Notes under the pieces: model-generated | Database searches by the model: none | Told to the model about the DNA's origin: nothing | What the model saw: the letters and a program-made list of their open reading frames with translations, nothing else | From: Streptococcus sp. D7B5 | Lineage (GTDB): Bacteria; Bacillota; Bacilli; Lactobacillales; Streptococcaceae | DNA: 64,000 bases | Reading direction: 5' to 3' | Assembly: GCF_029691405.1 (NCBI RefSeq) | Contig: NZ_CP121467.1 | Location: 124,001-188,000 of the forward strand | Program-made: the position numbers and the translations under genes | Part shown: piece by piece, positions 35,960 to 48,184 of the stretch | Numbering within the stretch: the first letter of the stretch is position 1 | Layout of the letters: every line of letters begins with the position of its first letter

Positions 35960-38900
35960 ATGATGGAGAAAAAGATTCATTATAAGATGCATAAAGTTAA
36001 GAAAAACTGGGTAGCGATTGCTTTGACTACCTTGGCCCTTATTGTAGCACCAAAGGTACTTGGTCTAGAACCAGGCGTTGTCCATGCGGATGATGTAAAG
36101 CAGGTTGTGGTTCAAGAACCTGCTACAGCTCAGACTAGTGATCCGGGTCAGCAAACTCCAGCCCAAGCTAAAATAGCATCTGAGCAAGAAGCAGAAAAAG
36201 CAACCCCTGCAGACAAGGTGACAGGCGATGTTGCTGCTAGTGAAAAACCTGCTAAACCAGCAGAAAATACAGAAGCAACAGTTCAAACCAATGCTCAAGA
36301 GCCTGCTAAACCAGCAGATACGAAAGAAGCATCTACAGAAAAGGCTGCTGTTGCTGAAGAAGTTAAAGCTACTAATGCAATCACAGAAACTCCTAAAACA
36401 GAAGTAGCAGACCAGGATAAACAAGCAAGGCCAACAACTGCCCAAGAGCAAGATGACAACAAACGAGAAAAAACGGCTGTTGAAGACAAGATTGTTGCAA
36501 ATCCAAAGGTTGCAAAGAAAGATCGCTTGCCCGAACCTGCTCAAAAACAAGGAGCAGTAGCTGAAAGAATGGTGGCAGCTCAGGCTCAACCTGCACCTGT
36601 AAATGCTGACCACGATGATAATGTCCTATCTCACATCAAGACCATTGATGGTAAAAATTACTATGTTCAGGACGATGGTACAGTTAAAAAGAACTTTGCA
36701 GTTGAACTTAATGGGAGAATACTTTATTTTGATGCAGAAACGGGTGCCTTAGTTGATTCAAATGAATATCAGTTCCAACAAGGAACCAGCAGTCTCAATA
36801 ATGAATTCTCCCAAAAGAATGCTTTCTATGGTACGACTGACAAGGATATTGAAACTGTAGACGGTTATTTGACAGCAGATAGCTGGTATCGTCCAAAGTT
36901 CATCTTAAAAGATGGAAAAACATGGACGGCTTCGACAGAAACAGACTTGCGTCCTCTTTTGATGGCTTGGTGGCCTGATAAACGTACTCAGATTAATTAC
37001 CTCAACTATATGAACCAGCAAGGTCTGGGAGCAGGTGCTTTTGAAAACAAAGTTGAACAAGCTCTTCTGACAGGTGCTTCTCAGCAGGTTCAGCGCAAAA
37101 TTGAGGAAAAAATTGGTAAAGAAGGCGATACCAAATGGTTGAGAACGCTGATGGGTGCCTTTGTCAAAACCCAGCCAAACTGGAATATCAAGTCAGAGTC
37201 TGAAACAACTGGTACTAAAAAGGACCACTTGCAGGGTGGAGCTTTGCTTTATACTAATAATGAGAAGAGCTCTCATGCTGACTCTAAGTTCCGTCTGCTT
37301 AACCGTACCCCTACTAGTCAAACAGGGACACCTAAGTACTTTATTGACAAGTCAAACGGTGGTTATGAGTTCTTGCTTGCTAACGACTTTGACAACTCTA
37401 ATCCAGCTGTTCAGGCCGAACAACTCAACTGGTTGCATTTTATGATGAACTTTGGAAGCATTGTAGCCAATGATCCGACTGCTAATTTTGATGGAGTTCG
37501 TGTCGATGCGGTGGACAATGTCAACGCAGACTTGCTCCAAATCGCATCTGACTACTTCAAGTCTCGCTACAAGGTGGGAGAAAGTGAAGAAGAAGCCATC
37601 AAGCATTTGTCTATCTTGGAAGCTTGGTCTGATAACGATCCTGACTACAACAAAGATACTAAAGGTGCTCAACTAGCAATTGACAACAAGCTACGCTTGT
37701 CCTTGCTTTATTCATTCATGCGTAATCTATCTATCCGTAGCGGAGTAGAGCCAACGATTACAAATAGTCTAAATGACCGTTCTTCTGAAAAGAAAAATGG
37801 CGAACGAATGGCTAACTATATCTTTGTGCGGGCCCATGACAGTGAAGTACAAACCGTTATTGCCGACATCATCCGGGAAAATATCAATCCAAATACGGAT
37901 GGTTTGACCTTTACTATGGATGAACTCAAGCAAGCCTTCAAGATCTACAACGAAGATATGCGCAAGGCAGACAAGAAGTATACGCAGTTCAACATCCCAA
38001 CTGCTCATGCTCTCATGCTCTCCAATAAAGACTCTATCACTCGGGTCTACTATGGTGACCTCTATACCGATGATGGTCAATACATGGAGAAAAAATCTCC
38101 TTACCACGATGCTATCGATGCCTTGTTGCGTGCTCGTATTAAGTATGTAGCAGGTGGACAAGACATGAAAGTCACATATATGGGTGTACCTCGTGAGGCT
38201 GATAAATGGTCTTACAATGGTATTTTGACTTCTGTTCGCTACGGTACTGGTGCCAATGAAGCAACAGATGAAGGAACAGCAGAAACCCGTACCCAAGGGA
38301 TGGCTGTTATTGCTTCTAACAACCCTAACCTGAAACTGAACGAATGGGATAAACTGCAAGTCAATATGGGAGCAGCCCACAAGAATCAATACTATCGCCC
38401 TGTGCTTTTGACGACCAAAGATGGTATTTCCCGCTATCTAACTGACGAAGAAGTGCCGCAATCGCTCTGGAAGAAGACAGATGCTAATGGTATTTTAACC
38501 TTTGATATGAATGATATTGCAGGCTATAGCAATGTACAGGTTTCTGGATATCTGGCTGTTTGGGTACCAGTTGGCGCTAAGGCAGATCAGGATGCTCGTA
38601 CAACAGCAAGCAAGAAGAAAAACGCTAGTGGTCAGGTCTACGAATCTAGCGCAGCTCTTGATTCTCAGTTGATTTACGAAGGATTTTCTAACTTCCAAGA
38701 CTTTGCAACCCGCGATGACCAATATACCAATAAAGTCATTGCTAAAAATGTCAACCTCTTCAAGGAATGGGGAGTAACTTCATTTGAGCTACCACCTCAG
38801 TATGTATCTAGCCAAGACGGTACTTTCTTAGATTCTATCATTCAGAATGGTTATGCCTTTGAAGACCGCTACGATATGGCCATGAGTAAGAACAATAAAT

Positions 38901-40687
38901 ATGGTTCTTTAAAAGATTTGCTCAATGCTCTCCGTGCGCTTCACAGTGTCAATATCCAAGCCATCGCGGACTGGGTACCAGATCAAATCTATAACCTACC
39001 AGGTAAGGAAGTGGTAACAGCAACACGTGTCAATAACTACGGAACCTACCGTGAAGGTGCAGAAATCAAGGAAAAACTCTATGTAGCTAATAGTAAGACC
39101 AATGGAACTGATTTCCAAGGTAAGTACGGTGGCGCCTTCTTAGATGAGCTCAAAGCTAAATATCCAGAAATCTTTGAACGAGTACAGATTTCCAATGGTC
39201 AAAAGATGACAACAGATGAGAAGATTACCAAGTGGTCGGCTAAGTACTTCAATGGTACCAATATCTTAGGTCGTGGTGCTTACTATGTTCTTAAAGACTG
39301 GGCTAGCAACGACTATCTCACTAACAGAAATGGCGAGATAGTATTGCCTAAGCAATTAGTTAATAAGAATGCTTACACAGGATTTGTTAGTGATGCCAAT
39401 GGTACTAAGTTCTATTCAACTAGTGGTTATCAAGCTAAAAATTCCTTTATCCAAGATGAAAATGGAAATTGGTATTACTTCGATAAACGAGGCTATCTTG
39501 TAACAGGTGCTCATGAAATTGATGGCAAGCACGTTTATTTCTTGAAGAATGGTATTCAACTTCGTGATTCTATCCGTGAAGATGAAAATGGTAATCAGTA
39601 CTACTATGATCAAACTGGTGCCCAAGTTCTCAACCGTTACTACACTACTGATGGTCAAAACTGGCGTTACTTTGATGCCAAGGGCGTTATGGCTCGAGGT
39701 CTTGTCAAGATAGGAGATGGACAGCAATTCTTTGATGAAAACGGCTATCAGGTTAAGGGCAAGATTGTGAGTGCTAAAGATGGCAAACTTCGTTACTTTG
39801 ACAAGGATTCAGGAAATGCTGTTATCAATCGTTTTGCTCAAGGTGATAACCCAAGTGATTGGTACTATTTCGGAGCAGATGGAGTTGCAGTGACAGGTCT
39901 TCAAAAGATTGGTCAACAAACACTTTACTTTGACCAAGATGGCAAGCAAGTCAAGGGCAAAATCGTGACACTTTCAGATAAGAGTATCCGTTACTTTGAT
40001 GCCAACTCAGGAGAAATGGCGGTCGGCAAGTTTGCTGAAGGTGCCAAGAACGAATGGTATTACTTTGACAAAACTGGTAAAGCAGTGACAGGTCTTCAAA
40101 AGATTGGCAAACAAACACTTTACTTTGACCAAGATGGTAAGCAAGTCAAGGGTAAAGTAGTAACTTTGGCTGATAAATCCATCCGTTACTTTGATGCCGA
40201 CTCAGGAGAAATGGCAGTCGGCAAGTTTGCAGAAGGTGCCAAGAACGAATGGTATTACTTTGACCAAACTGGTAAAGCAGTGACAGGCCTTCAAAAGATT
40301 GACAAACAAACACTTTACTTCGACCAAGATGGCAAGCAAGTCAAGGGTAAAATCGTGACACTTTCAGATAAGAGTATCCGTTACTTTGATGCTAACTCAG
40401 GAGAGATGGCAACCGACAAGTTTGTCGAAGGTTCCCCAAATGAGTGGTATTATTTTGATCAAGCTGGAAAAGCAGTGACAGGCTTGCAGCAGGTTGGTCA
40501 ACAGACTCTCTATTTCACGCAAGATGGCAAGCAAGTCAAAGGAAAAGTTGTTGATGTGAATGGAGTTAGTCGATATTTCGATGCCAATTCAGGGGATATG
40601 GCTCGAAGCAAATGGATTCAACTTGAAGATGGAAGTTGGATGTATTTTGACCGCGATGGTAGAGGTCAAAACTTCGGAAGAAACTAA
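35960..40687 (+). CDS. gtfR: Glucansucrase (GH70 glucosyltransferase)
   Basis: 1575 residues, the size I recall for S. oralis GTFR. A long signal peptide ([13 protein letters not shown], about 1-45) precedes a Lys/Ala/Glu-rich variable region to about 210. The GH70 catalytic core follows to about 1090: nucleophile D516 (VRVDAVDN), acid/base E554 (SILEAWSD) and transition-state Asp D627 (RAHDSEVQ). R624, S628 and V630 sit where published GTFR mutants are numbered (recollection). The C-terminus has YG-type glucan-binding repeats, several with a 65-residue period. It makes glucan from sucrose for biofilm and is secreted without LPXTG. RBS AGAAGGAGG precedes ATG 35960; ATG 35963 is an alternative. 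Confidence 0.96.
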   Translation: MMEKKIHYKMHKVKKNWVAIALTTLALIVAPKVLGLEPGVVHADDVKQVVVQEPATAQTSDPGQQTPAQAKIASEQEAEKATPADKVTGDVAASEKPAKPAENTEATVQTNAQEPAKPADTKEASTEKAAVAEEVKATNAITETPKTEVADQDKQARPTTAQEQDDNKREKTAVEDKIVANPKVAKKDRLPEPAQKQGAVAERMVAAQAQPAPVNADHDDNVLSHIKTIDGKNYYVQDDGTVKKNFAVELNGRILYFDAETGALVDSNEYQFQQGTSSLNNEFSQKNAFYGTTDKDIETVDGYLTADSWYRPKFILKDGKTWTASTETDLRPLLMAWWPDKRTQINYLNYMNQQGLGAGAFENKVEQALLTGASQQVQRKIEEKIGKEGDTKWLRTLMGAFVKTQPNWNIKSESETTGTKKDHLQGGALLYTNNEKSSHADSKFRLLNRTPTSQTGTPKYFIDKSNGGYEFLLANDFDNSNPAVQAEQLNWLHFMMNFGSIVANDPTANFDGVRVDAVDNVNADLLQIASDYFKSRYKVGESEEEAIKHLSILEAWSDNDPDYNKDTKGAQLAIDNKLRLSLLYSFMRNLSIRSGVEPTITNSLNDRSSEKKNGERMANYIFVRAHDSEVQTVIADIIRENINPNTDGLTFTMDELKQAFKIYNEDMRKADKKYTQFNIPTAHALMLSNKDSITRVYYGDLYTDDGQYMEKKSPYHDAIDALLRARIKYVAGGQDMKVTYMGVPREADKWSYNGILTSVRYGTGANEATDEGTAETRTQGMAVIASNNPNLKLNEWDKLQVNMGAAHKNQYYRPVLLTTKDGISRYLTDEEVPQSLWKKTDANGILTFDMNDIAGYSNVQVSGYLAVWVPVGAKADQDARTTASKKKNASGQVYESSAALDSQLIYEGFSNFQDFATRDDQYTNKVIAKNVNLFKEWGVTSFELPPQYVSSQDGTFLDSIIQNGYAFEDRYDMAMSKNNKYGSLKDLLNALRALHSVNIQAIADWVPDQIYNLPGKEVVTATRVNNYGTYREGAEIKEKLYVANSKTNGTDFQGKYGGAFLDELKAKYPEIFERVQISNGQKMTTDEKITKWSAKYFNGTNILGRGAYYVLKDWASNDYLTNRNGEIVLPKQLVNKNAYTGFVSDANGTKFYSTSGYQAKNSFIQDENGNWYYFDKRGYLVTGAHEIDGKHVYFLKNGIQLRDSIREDENGNQYYYDQTGAQVLNRYYTTDGQNWRYFDAKGVMARGLVKIGDGQQFFDENGYQVKGKIVSAKDGKLRYFDKDSGNAVINRFAQGDNPSDWYYFGADGVAVTGLQKIGQQTLYFDQDGKQVKGKIVTLSDKSIRYFDANSGEMAVGKFAEGAKNEWYYFDKTGKAVTGLQKIGKQTLYFDQDGKQVKGKVVTLADKSIRYFDADSGEMAVGKFAEGAKNEWYYFDQTGKAVTGLQKIDKQTLYFDQDGKQVKGKIVTLSDKSIRYFDANSGEMATDKFVEGSPNEWYYFDQAGKAVTGLQQVGQQTLYFTQDGKQVKGKVVDVNGVSRYFDANSGDMARSKWIQLEDGSWMYFDRDGRGQNFGRN
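39887..40640 (+). repeat. 195-base tandem repeats in the gtfR glucan-binding domain
   Basis: GCAGTGACAGG recurs at 39887, 40082, 40277 and 40472, exactly 195 bases (65 residues) apart. The first three units are nearly identical at the DNA level, and the fourth is diverged. They encode YG/CW-like units ([27 protein letters not shown]). Confidence 0.9.
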
Positions 40688-40732
40688 TCGAATGTAGCTC
40701 AATAAAAATCAAACTTTATCTGATGATATACA

Positions 40733-40769
40733 AAAACGATAACTCCTTTAAAGGACGTTATCGTTTTTT
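40733..40769 (+). terminator. gtfR terminator
   Basis: The arms AACGATAAC / GTTATCGTT enclose the smaller palindrome TCCTTTAAAGGA and end in six T. Confidence 0.9.
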
Positions 40770-40831
40770 GCCTGTTTGGAGAATAAATTACAATTGAAAA
40801 GAAAGATGGAATCATTGGAAACTGAAATGAA

Positions 40832-40990
40832 TTAACAAGAGATTCCATATTGGAATAATCTTTTTCTGCTCTCTAATGTGGTATTCAAAGCAATGAGGAT
40901 TCTATTTTTAAAGTTTGGAAATCCAAAAGCGTTTCGTTTGCGAATAATGACGCGGTTGTTAGTAATTTCTATTTTTAAATTTGTACATTT
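40832..40990 (-). pseudogene. ISL3-type transposase C-terminal remnant
   Basis: On the minus strand the frame reads EITNNRVIIRKRNAFGFPNF, then KNRILIALN, resembling the end of ISL3-family transposases (KRNAFGFRNF...RI.IALN). It is followed by about 20 unrelated codons and a stop. The N-terminal part is missing. It marks an old IS beside the right end of the rgg-gtfR island. The rest of 40770-41130 holds no gene. Confidence 0.55.
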
Positions 40991-41131
40991 GAGAGAAGAA
41001 AGATTTTGCTTGATTATTCATGGAGGAGCTATTCTTCACAAAAAGGCTCCATAGATGCATTAGTGTTTTACACTCTATAGAAATTATAGAGCCGAAAAAT
41101 CTAGGAAATCATCGCTTTTTTCATAAAAAAA

Positions 41132-41147
41132 TGCTATAATGAAGGGT

Positions 41148-41150
<3 letters not shown>
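41132..41150 (+). promoter_or_regulatory. Extended -10 promoter at the start of the HAD-like gene
   Basis: TGCTATAAT (41132-41140) is followed by ATG 41148 only 7 bases later and no Shine-Dalgarno, so translation probably starts at or near the first base of the mRNA. Confidence 0.6.
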
Positions 41151-43671
<2,521 letters not shown>

Positions 43672-43751
43672 AAAATGTGGGAAATAGTTCCCTTGGTTTA
43701 AAAAATATGATATAATCATTACGATTGTTTCTAGTATAAAAGGAGTTTGAT

Positions 43752-45479
43752 ATGTCTAATGGACAACTAATTTATCTAATGGTTGCAATTGCAGTCATTC
43801 TGATCTTAGCTTATGTAACAGCTATCTTTTTACGTAAGCGTAATGTAAGCAGATTAACGGCCCTTGAAGAAAGAAAAGAAGAACTCTACAACCTTCCTGT
43901 AAATGATGAGGTTGAAGCCGTTAAAAACATGCACTTGATTGGTCAAAGCCAGGTGACCTTCCGTGAATGGAACCAAAAATGGGTTGATTTATCTCTGAAC
44001 TCATTTGCTGATATCGAAAATCACCTCTTTGAAGCTGAAAGCTACAATAATTCTTTCCGTTTTTTCAAAGCTGCTCACAAGATTGATCAAATTGAGAGCC
44101 AAATCGGCTTGATTGAAGAAGACATTGCTGCTATTCGCAATGCCCTTTCTGAACTTGAAAAGCAAGAATCTAAGAATAGTGGCCGTGTCCTTCATGCCTT
44201 GGACTTGTTTGAATCCCTTCAACATACCGTTGCAGAAGACTCGGAGAAATATGGGAAGGCCCTTCCTGAGATTGAGAAACAATTGGAAAACATCCAATCT
44301 GAATTCTCTCAATTTGTTACCCTAAATTCATCAGGTGACCCAGTTGAAGCGGCAGCAATTCTTGATTCAACTGAAAATCATATTCTTGCTTTGACACACA
44401 TCGTTGATCGTATTCCAGCTCTTGTTGAAACCTTGACAAAGGAACTGCCAGAACAATTAGCAGATTTGGAAGAAGGCTATCGCAAGCTGTTGGATGCCAA
44501 CTACCACTTTACAGAAACAGATATCGAGTCTCGTTTCCAACTTTTGCATGAATCTTTGAAGAATAATCAAGAAAACATCCGTCAGTTGGAGTTGGACAAT
44601 GCAGAGTATGAAAATAATCGCATCCAAGAAGAAATCAACGCCCTTTATGATATCTTCACTCGTGAAATTGCAGCTCAAAAAGTAGTTGAAAGTCTTCTTG
44701 CTACATTACCAACTTATCTCAACCACTTGAAAGAAAATAATCAGGTGCTTGTTCAAGATCTTGAACGCTTGACTAAAACCTACCTTCTTCCTGAAAGTGA
44801 TGGAAATCATGTTCGTCGTCTTCAAGCAGAATTGGCTGCACTTGATACGGCAATCATGGAAGTGACAGAGGATCAAGGTGAGTCAACACAAGCCTACTCT
44901 GCTCTTGAAGAACAGTTGGAAATGCTTCAAAGCAACCTCAAGGATATAGAGGATGAGCAAATCTCTGTTAGCGAACGACTTGCGCAAATTGAAAAAGACG
45001 ACCTCAATGCTCGCCAAAAAGCAAATGTCTATGTGAACCGTTTGCATACTATCAAACGTTACATGGAGAAGAGAAACTTGCCAGGTATTCCTCAAAGTTT
45101 CTTGAAACTTTTCTTTACTGCAAGTCATAACACAGAAGATTTGATGGCAGAGTTAGAACAACCACAAGTGAATATTGAATCGGTTAAACGAATTCTTGAA
45201 ATTGCAACAAATGATATGGAAGCACTTGAAACAGAAACCTATGATATCGTTCAATATGCAACCTTGACGGAGCAACTACTCCAATACTCAAACCGTTACC
45301 GTTCATTTGATGAGCGTATCCAAGAGGCCTTCAACGAAGCGCTTGAAATTTTTGAAAAAGAGTTTGACTACCAGGCATCATTTGAAAAAATTTCACAAGC
45401 CTTGGAAGTTGCTGAACCAGGGGTTACAAACCGTTTTGTAACTTCATATGAGAAAACACGTGAAGCGATTCGTTTTTAA
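43752..45479 (+). CDS. ezrA: Septation ring regulator EzrA
   Basis: 575 residues. A short extracellular N-terminus and one membrane helix (LIYLMVAIAVILILAYVTAI, residues 5-24) precede long coiled coils. EzrA bends round FtsZ, recruits divisome proteins and helps place the septum. The gyrB-ezrA order is conserved in streptococci. A -10-like TATAAT (43711-43716) and RBS AAAGGAG precede it, so it may be transcribed separately as well as with gyrB. Confidence 0.96.
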   Translation: MSNGQLIYLMVAIAVILILAYVTAIFLRKRNVSRLTALEERKEELYNLPVNDEVEAVKNMHLIGQSQVTFREWNQKWVDLSLNSFADIENHLFEAESYNNSFRFFKAAHKIDQIESQIGLIEEDIAAIRNALSELEKQESKNSGRVLHALDLFESLQHTVAEDSEKYGKALPEIEKQLENIQSEFSQFVTLNSSGDPVEAAAILDSTENHILALTHIVDRIPALVETLTKELPEQLADLEEGYRKLLDANYHFTETDIESRFQLLHESLKNNQENIRQLELDNAEYENNRIQEEINALYDIFTREIAAQKVVESLLATLPTYLNHLKENNQVLVQDLERLTKTYLLPESDGNHVRRLQAELAALDTAIMEVTEDQGESTQAYSALEEQLEMLQSNLKDIEDEQISVSERLAQIEKDDLNARQKANVYVNRLHTIKRYMEKRNLPGIPQSFLKLFFTASHNTEDLMAELEQPQVNIESVKRILEIATNDMEALETETYDIVQYATLTEQLLQYSNRYRSFDERIQEAFNEALEIFEKEFDYQASFEKISQALEVAEPGVTNRFVTSYEKTREAIRF

Positions 45480-45485
45480 AAATAG

Positions 45486-45514
45486 AAGCTTAGAAGATTT
45501 CTAAGCTTTTTTAT
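45486..45514 (+). terminator. ezrA terminator
   Basis: Perfect 10-base arms AAGCTTAGAA / TTCTAAGCTT around GAT, then TTTT. Confidence 0.9.
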
Positions 45515-45582
45515 TTTCCTAAAAAAAGACAGAATCCCTGTTTATCATTGAAATAATAGCCTCGATTTGATATGATGGAAAT

Positions 45583-46974
45583 ATGAAAAAAAATAGAGCG
45601 AAACGTGTTTCTCACGATAAAACGAGAAGGCTATTGCTTTCCCTTGTTGGAATCTTAGGAATTGCTACGATTCTATTAGGGAGTGCTATTGGTTATAAGC
45701 TACTACAAAAGCAATCTTACGAACAAAAAATTGAAGCGCTAAAAAGCGAAAAGGACCAGCAATTCAACTCAGGTAGTCAGAAGGACCATTTCCGAAAAGG
45801 TCAAGCTGAGGTGATTGCCTACTACCCTCTGCAAGGAGAGGAAGTCATTGCGTCTGTTAGAGAAAAAATCAACCAGGATATCAAAGAAAAGCTGGAAGAT
45901 AAAGAGGATTTGGTCTTTTATTATAGTGAGCAGTTGGACCCAGTCTTAAAGGGAGTTGTTGCTCGTAGTATCAGTAAGCAAGTCTACGATTTGTCTGCAT
46001 CAAAGGTTGAAGAAAAAGAAAAGACTTCCTTAGGGAAAATTTTCTTGACTGAAGATGGGAAAGATTTTGACCTTAGCAAACTCTTCAAAGATGCTAGCAA
46101 GGCTAAGGAACTCTTACTGACTCAAATCAAAACAACTCTAGAAGATAAGAAACTTGACCAGGCAAAAATTGATCATGTTATAAAGAGCTTCACAGACCAA
46201 GAATTGACATCCTGGAGTTTTGATTATAAGGATAGTCAAATCATCCTTTATCCTGCTAATCCTGGAGAGACTGTTGAGGAAATTGCTCTACCCATATCCA
46301 GTTTCTTTGATGTTTTGGAGTCCTCTTATCTATTAGAAAAAGATGCTGAACTTTACCAAGCATACTTTGCTAAGAAAAATAAAAAAGTTGTAGCCTTGAC
46401 CTTTGACGATGGTCCAAATCCATCTACAACTACACAAGCTTTGGATACATTAGCTAAGTACAAAGTAAAGGCGACCTTCTTTGTACTTGGTAAAAACATC
46501 GCTGGCAATGAAGACATCCTTAAACGGATGAAGTCTGAAGGACATGTGGTTGCCAACCACAGCTGGAGTCATCCTGTCCTTTCCCAACTATCTCTCGAAG
46601 ATGCAAAAAAGCAAATCACGGATACAGAAGATTTGTTAACCCAAGTTCTAGGTTCGAGTTCTAAACTGATGCGCCCGCCTTATGGTGCTATCACTGATGA
46701 TATTCGAAATGGCCTTGATTTAAGCTTCATCATGTGGGATGTGGATAGTTTGGACTGGAAGAGTAAAAATGAGACAGCCATTTTGACAGAGATACAGCGT
46801 CAGGTTCGCAATGGTTCCATCATCCTCATGCATGATATCCATGGTCCTTCTGTTAATTCCCTACCAAGTGTTATTGAGTATTTAAAGGGTGAAGGGTATA
46901 CATTTGTGACCGTTCCCGAATTACTCAATTCTCGCTTGAAAGCTCACGAAATGTATTATGACCGTGATCAATAA
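45583..46974 (+). CDS. pgdA: Peptidoglycan N-acetylglucosamine deacetylase
   Basis: 463 residues. One N-terminal membrane anchor (about 18-40), an extracellular linker and middle domain, and a C-terminal NodB/CE4 domain. Metal and catalytic residues lie in [10 protein letters not shown] (D275, D276), HSWSHP, RPPYGA and HDIHGPS. D275 agrees with the numbering of pneumococcal PgdA. Deacetylating GlcNAc makes the wall resistant to host lysozyme. It is monocistronic. Confidence 0.95.
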   Translation: MKKNRAKRVSHDKTRRLLLSLVGILGIATILLGSAIGYKLLQKQSYEQKIEALKSEKDQQFNSGSQKDHFRKGQAEVIAYYPLQGEEVIASVREKINQDIKEKLEDKEDLVFYYSEQLDPVLKGVVARSISKQVYDLSASKVEEKEKTSLGKIFLTEDGKDFDLSKLFKDASKAKELLLTQIKTTLEDKKLDQAKIDHVIKSFTDQELTSWSFDYKDSQIILYPANPGETVEEIALPISSFFDVLESSYLLEKDAELYQAYFAKKNKKVVALTFDDGPNPSTTTQALDTLAKYKVKATFFVLGKNIAGNEDILKRMKSEGHVVANHSWSHPVLSQLSLEDAKKQITDTEDLLTQVLGSSSKLMRPPYGAITDDIRNGLDLSFIMWDVDSLDWKSKNETAILTEIQRQVRNGSIILMHDIHGPSVNSLPSVIEYLKGEGYTFVTVPELLNSRLKAHEMYYDRDQ

Positions 46975-46980
46975 TCTTCA

Positions 46981-47034
46981 AAATCTAAAGAGACATGCCT
47001 CTGTTAATCGGGTTTTGTTTCTTTAGATTTTCTT
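46981..47034 (+). terminator. Terminator after pgdA
   Basis: The arms AAATCTAAAGA / TCTTTAGATTT flank a 28-base loop and are followed by TCTTC. Confidence 0.6.
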
Positions 47035-47053
47035 CACATAGAAAGGAGAAACG

Positions 47054-47896
47054 ATGAAATCTTATACCCTTAATAATGGAATTTCAATTCCTGTACTAGG
47101 ATTTGGAACATGGAAAGCTGAAAATGGAGAGGTGGCCTACCAAGCCGTTTTAGAAGCCTTAAAGGCCGGCTATCGTCATATCGATACTGCAGCTATCTAT
47201 AAAAATGAGGAAAGTGTTGGACGTGCTATTCGAGATAGCGGTATTCCAAGACAAGAAATCTTTGTAACGACCAAACTCTGGAATACCAATCACAGCTATG
47301 ATGAAGCTCGCCAAGCATTTGAAGAATCAATGGAAAAACTGGGATTGGATTATCTAGATTTGTACCTTATCCATTGGCCAAATCCTAAACCTTTAAGAGA
47401 AAATGGCGAATGGAAAACTCGCAATGCTGAAGTCTGGAGAGCGATGGAGGATCTTTACCAAGAAGGCAAAATCCGTGCCATCGGCGTTAGTAACTTCCTC
47501 CCCCATCATTTGGATACCTTGCTTGAAACAGCAAGAATCATTCCAGCGGTCAATCAGGTGCGCTTGGCACCAGGAGTTTATCAAGTGGAAGTGGTTGACT
47601 ACTGTAGAGAGAAAGGAATTCTCTTAGAGGCTTGGGGACCTTTTGGCCAAGGAGAGTTGTTTGAACAGAAAGAAGTCCAAGAAATTGCTGCGAAGCATGG
47701 GAAATCAGTGGCTCAAATTGCCTTGGCTTGGAGTTTGGCAGAAAGTTTTTTACCCCTACCTAAGTCAGTGACAGTCTCTCGTATCCAGAGCAATCTCGAC
47801 TGTTTTGGAATTGAACTCAGCAAAGACGAGCGAGAAGTCTTAAAGACAATTTCAGTGACTTCGGGCGCACCTCGTGTGGATGAGATGGATTTTTAG
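47054..47896 (+). CDS. Aldo/keto reductase
   Basis: 280 residues with a TIM-barrel AKR fold. The conserved tetrad is present: D in HIDTAAIY, Y in the same motif, K in VTTKLWN and H in LIHWP. The NADPH-binding end has LPKSVTVSRIQSN. The family reduces aldehydes and 2,5-diketo-gluconate-type substrates; the substrate is unknown. It lies beside pgdA as in pneumococcus. RBS AAAGGAGAAACG precedes the ATG. Confidence 0.9.
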   Translation: MKSYTLNNGISIPVLGFGTWKAENGEVAYQAVLEALKAGYRHIDTAAIYKNEESVGRAIRDSGIPRQEIFVTTKLWNTNHSYDEARQAFEESMEKLGLDYLDLYLIHWPNPKPLRENGEWKTRNAEVWRAMEDLYQEGKIRAIGVSNFLPHHLDTLLETARIIPAVNQVRLAPGVYQVEVVDYCREKGILLEAWGPFGQGELFEQKEVQEIAAKHGKSVAQIALAWSLAESFLPLPKSVTVSRIQSNLDCFGIELSKDEREVLKTISVTSGAPRVDEMDF

Positions 47897-47925
47897 TTTG
47901 TAAAATCTATTTATACTGAAATAAC

Positions 47926-47958
47926 AAAGACTAGGAATTTTAATCCTAGTCTTTTTGT
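47926..47958 (+). terminator. Terminator after the aldo/keto reductase
   Basis: Perfect 11-base arms AAAGACTAGGA / TCCTAGTCTTT with loop ATTTTAA, then TTG. Confidence 0.9.
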
Positions 47959-48132
47959 GTATAAAAAATCTAGATTGTTTGTATAATGAAATAATTTCAT
48001 GGATTGAAATATAGGAACAAATTTAGAAAATATTGGTTTGATGGAGAAAATAACACGAATGATAAAATTAAATAAGTAAGATATATACGTAAATATTACA
48101 TTTTTGTGACAATTCAGATTTTTGTAAAAATT

Positions 48133-48160
48133 TATACCTATTTGCGCTATAATAGGTATA
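48133..48160 (+). promoter_or_regulatory. Protease promoter with inverted repeat round the -10 box
   Basis: TATAAT at 48148-48153 lies inside an inverted repeat with perfect 9-base arms TATACCTAT / ATAGGTATA (48133-48160). Just upstream ATTTTTGT occurs twice (near 48099 and 48118). A repressor or response regulator could bind here (inference). The -35 is weak. Confidence 0.55.
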
Positions 48161-48184
48161 CTTTAAAGAAAAAGGAGATTATGT

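Noticed and set aside
36065-36613. 182-codon minus-strand frame inside gtfR
   Set aside because: A shadow of the Ala/Lys/Glu repeats of the variable region; no start signals.
39887-40640. Possible CRISPR array in the gtfR repeats
   Set aside because: The repeats are 195 bases with no unique spacers and are fully in frame in the coding sequence.
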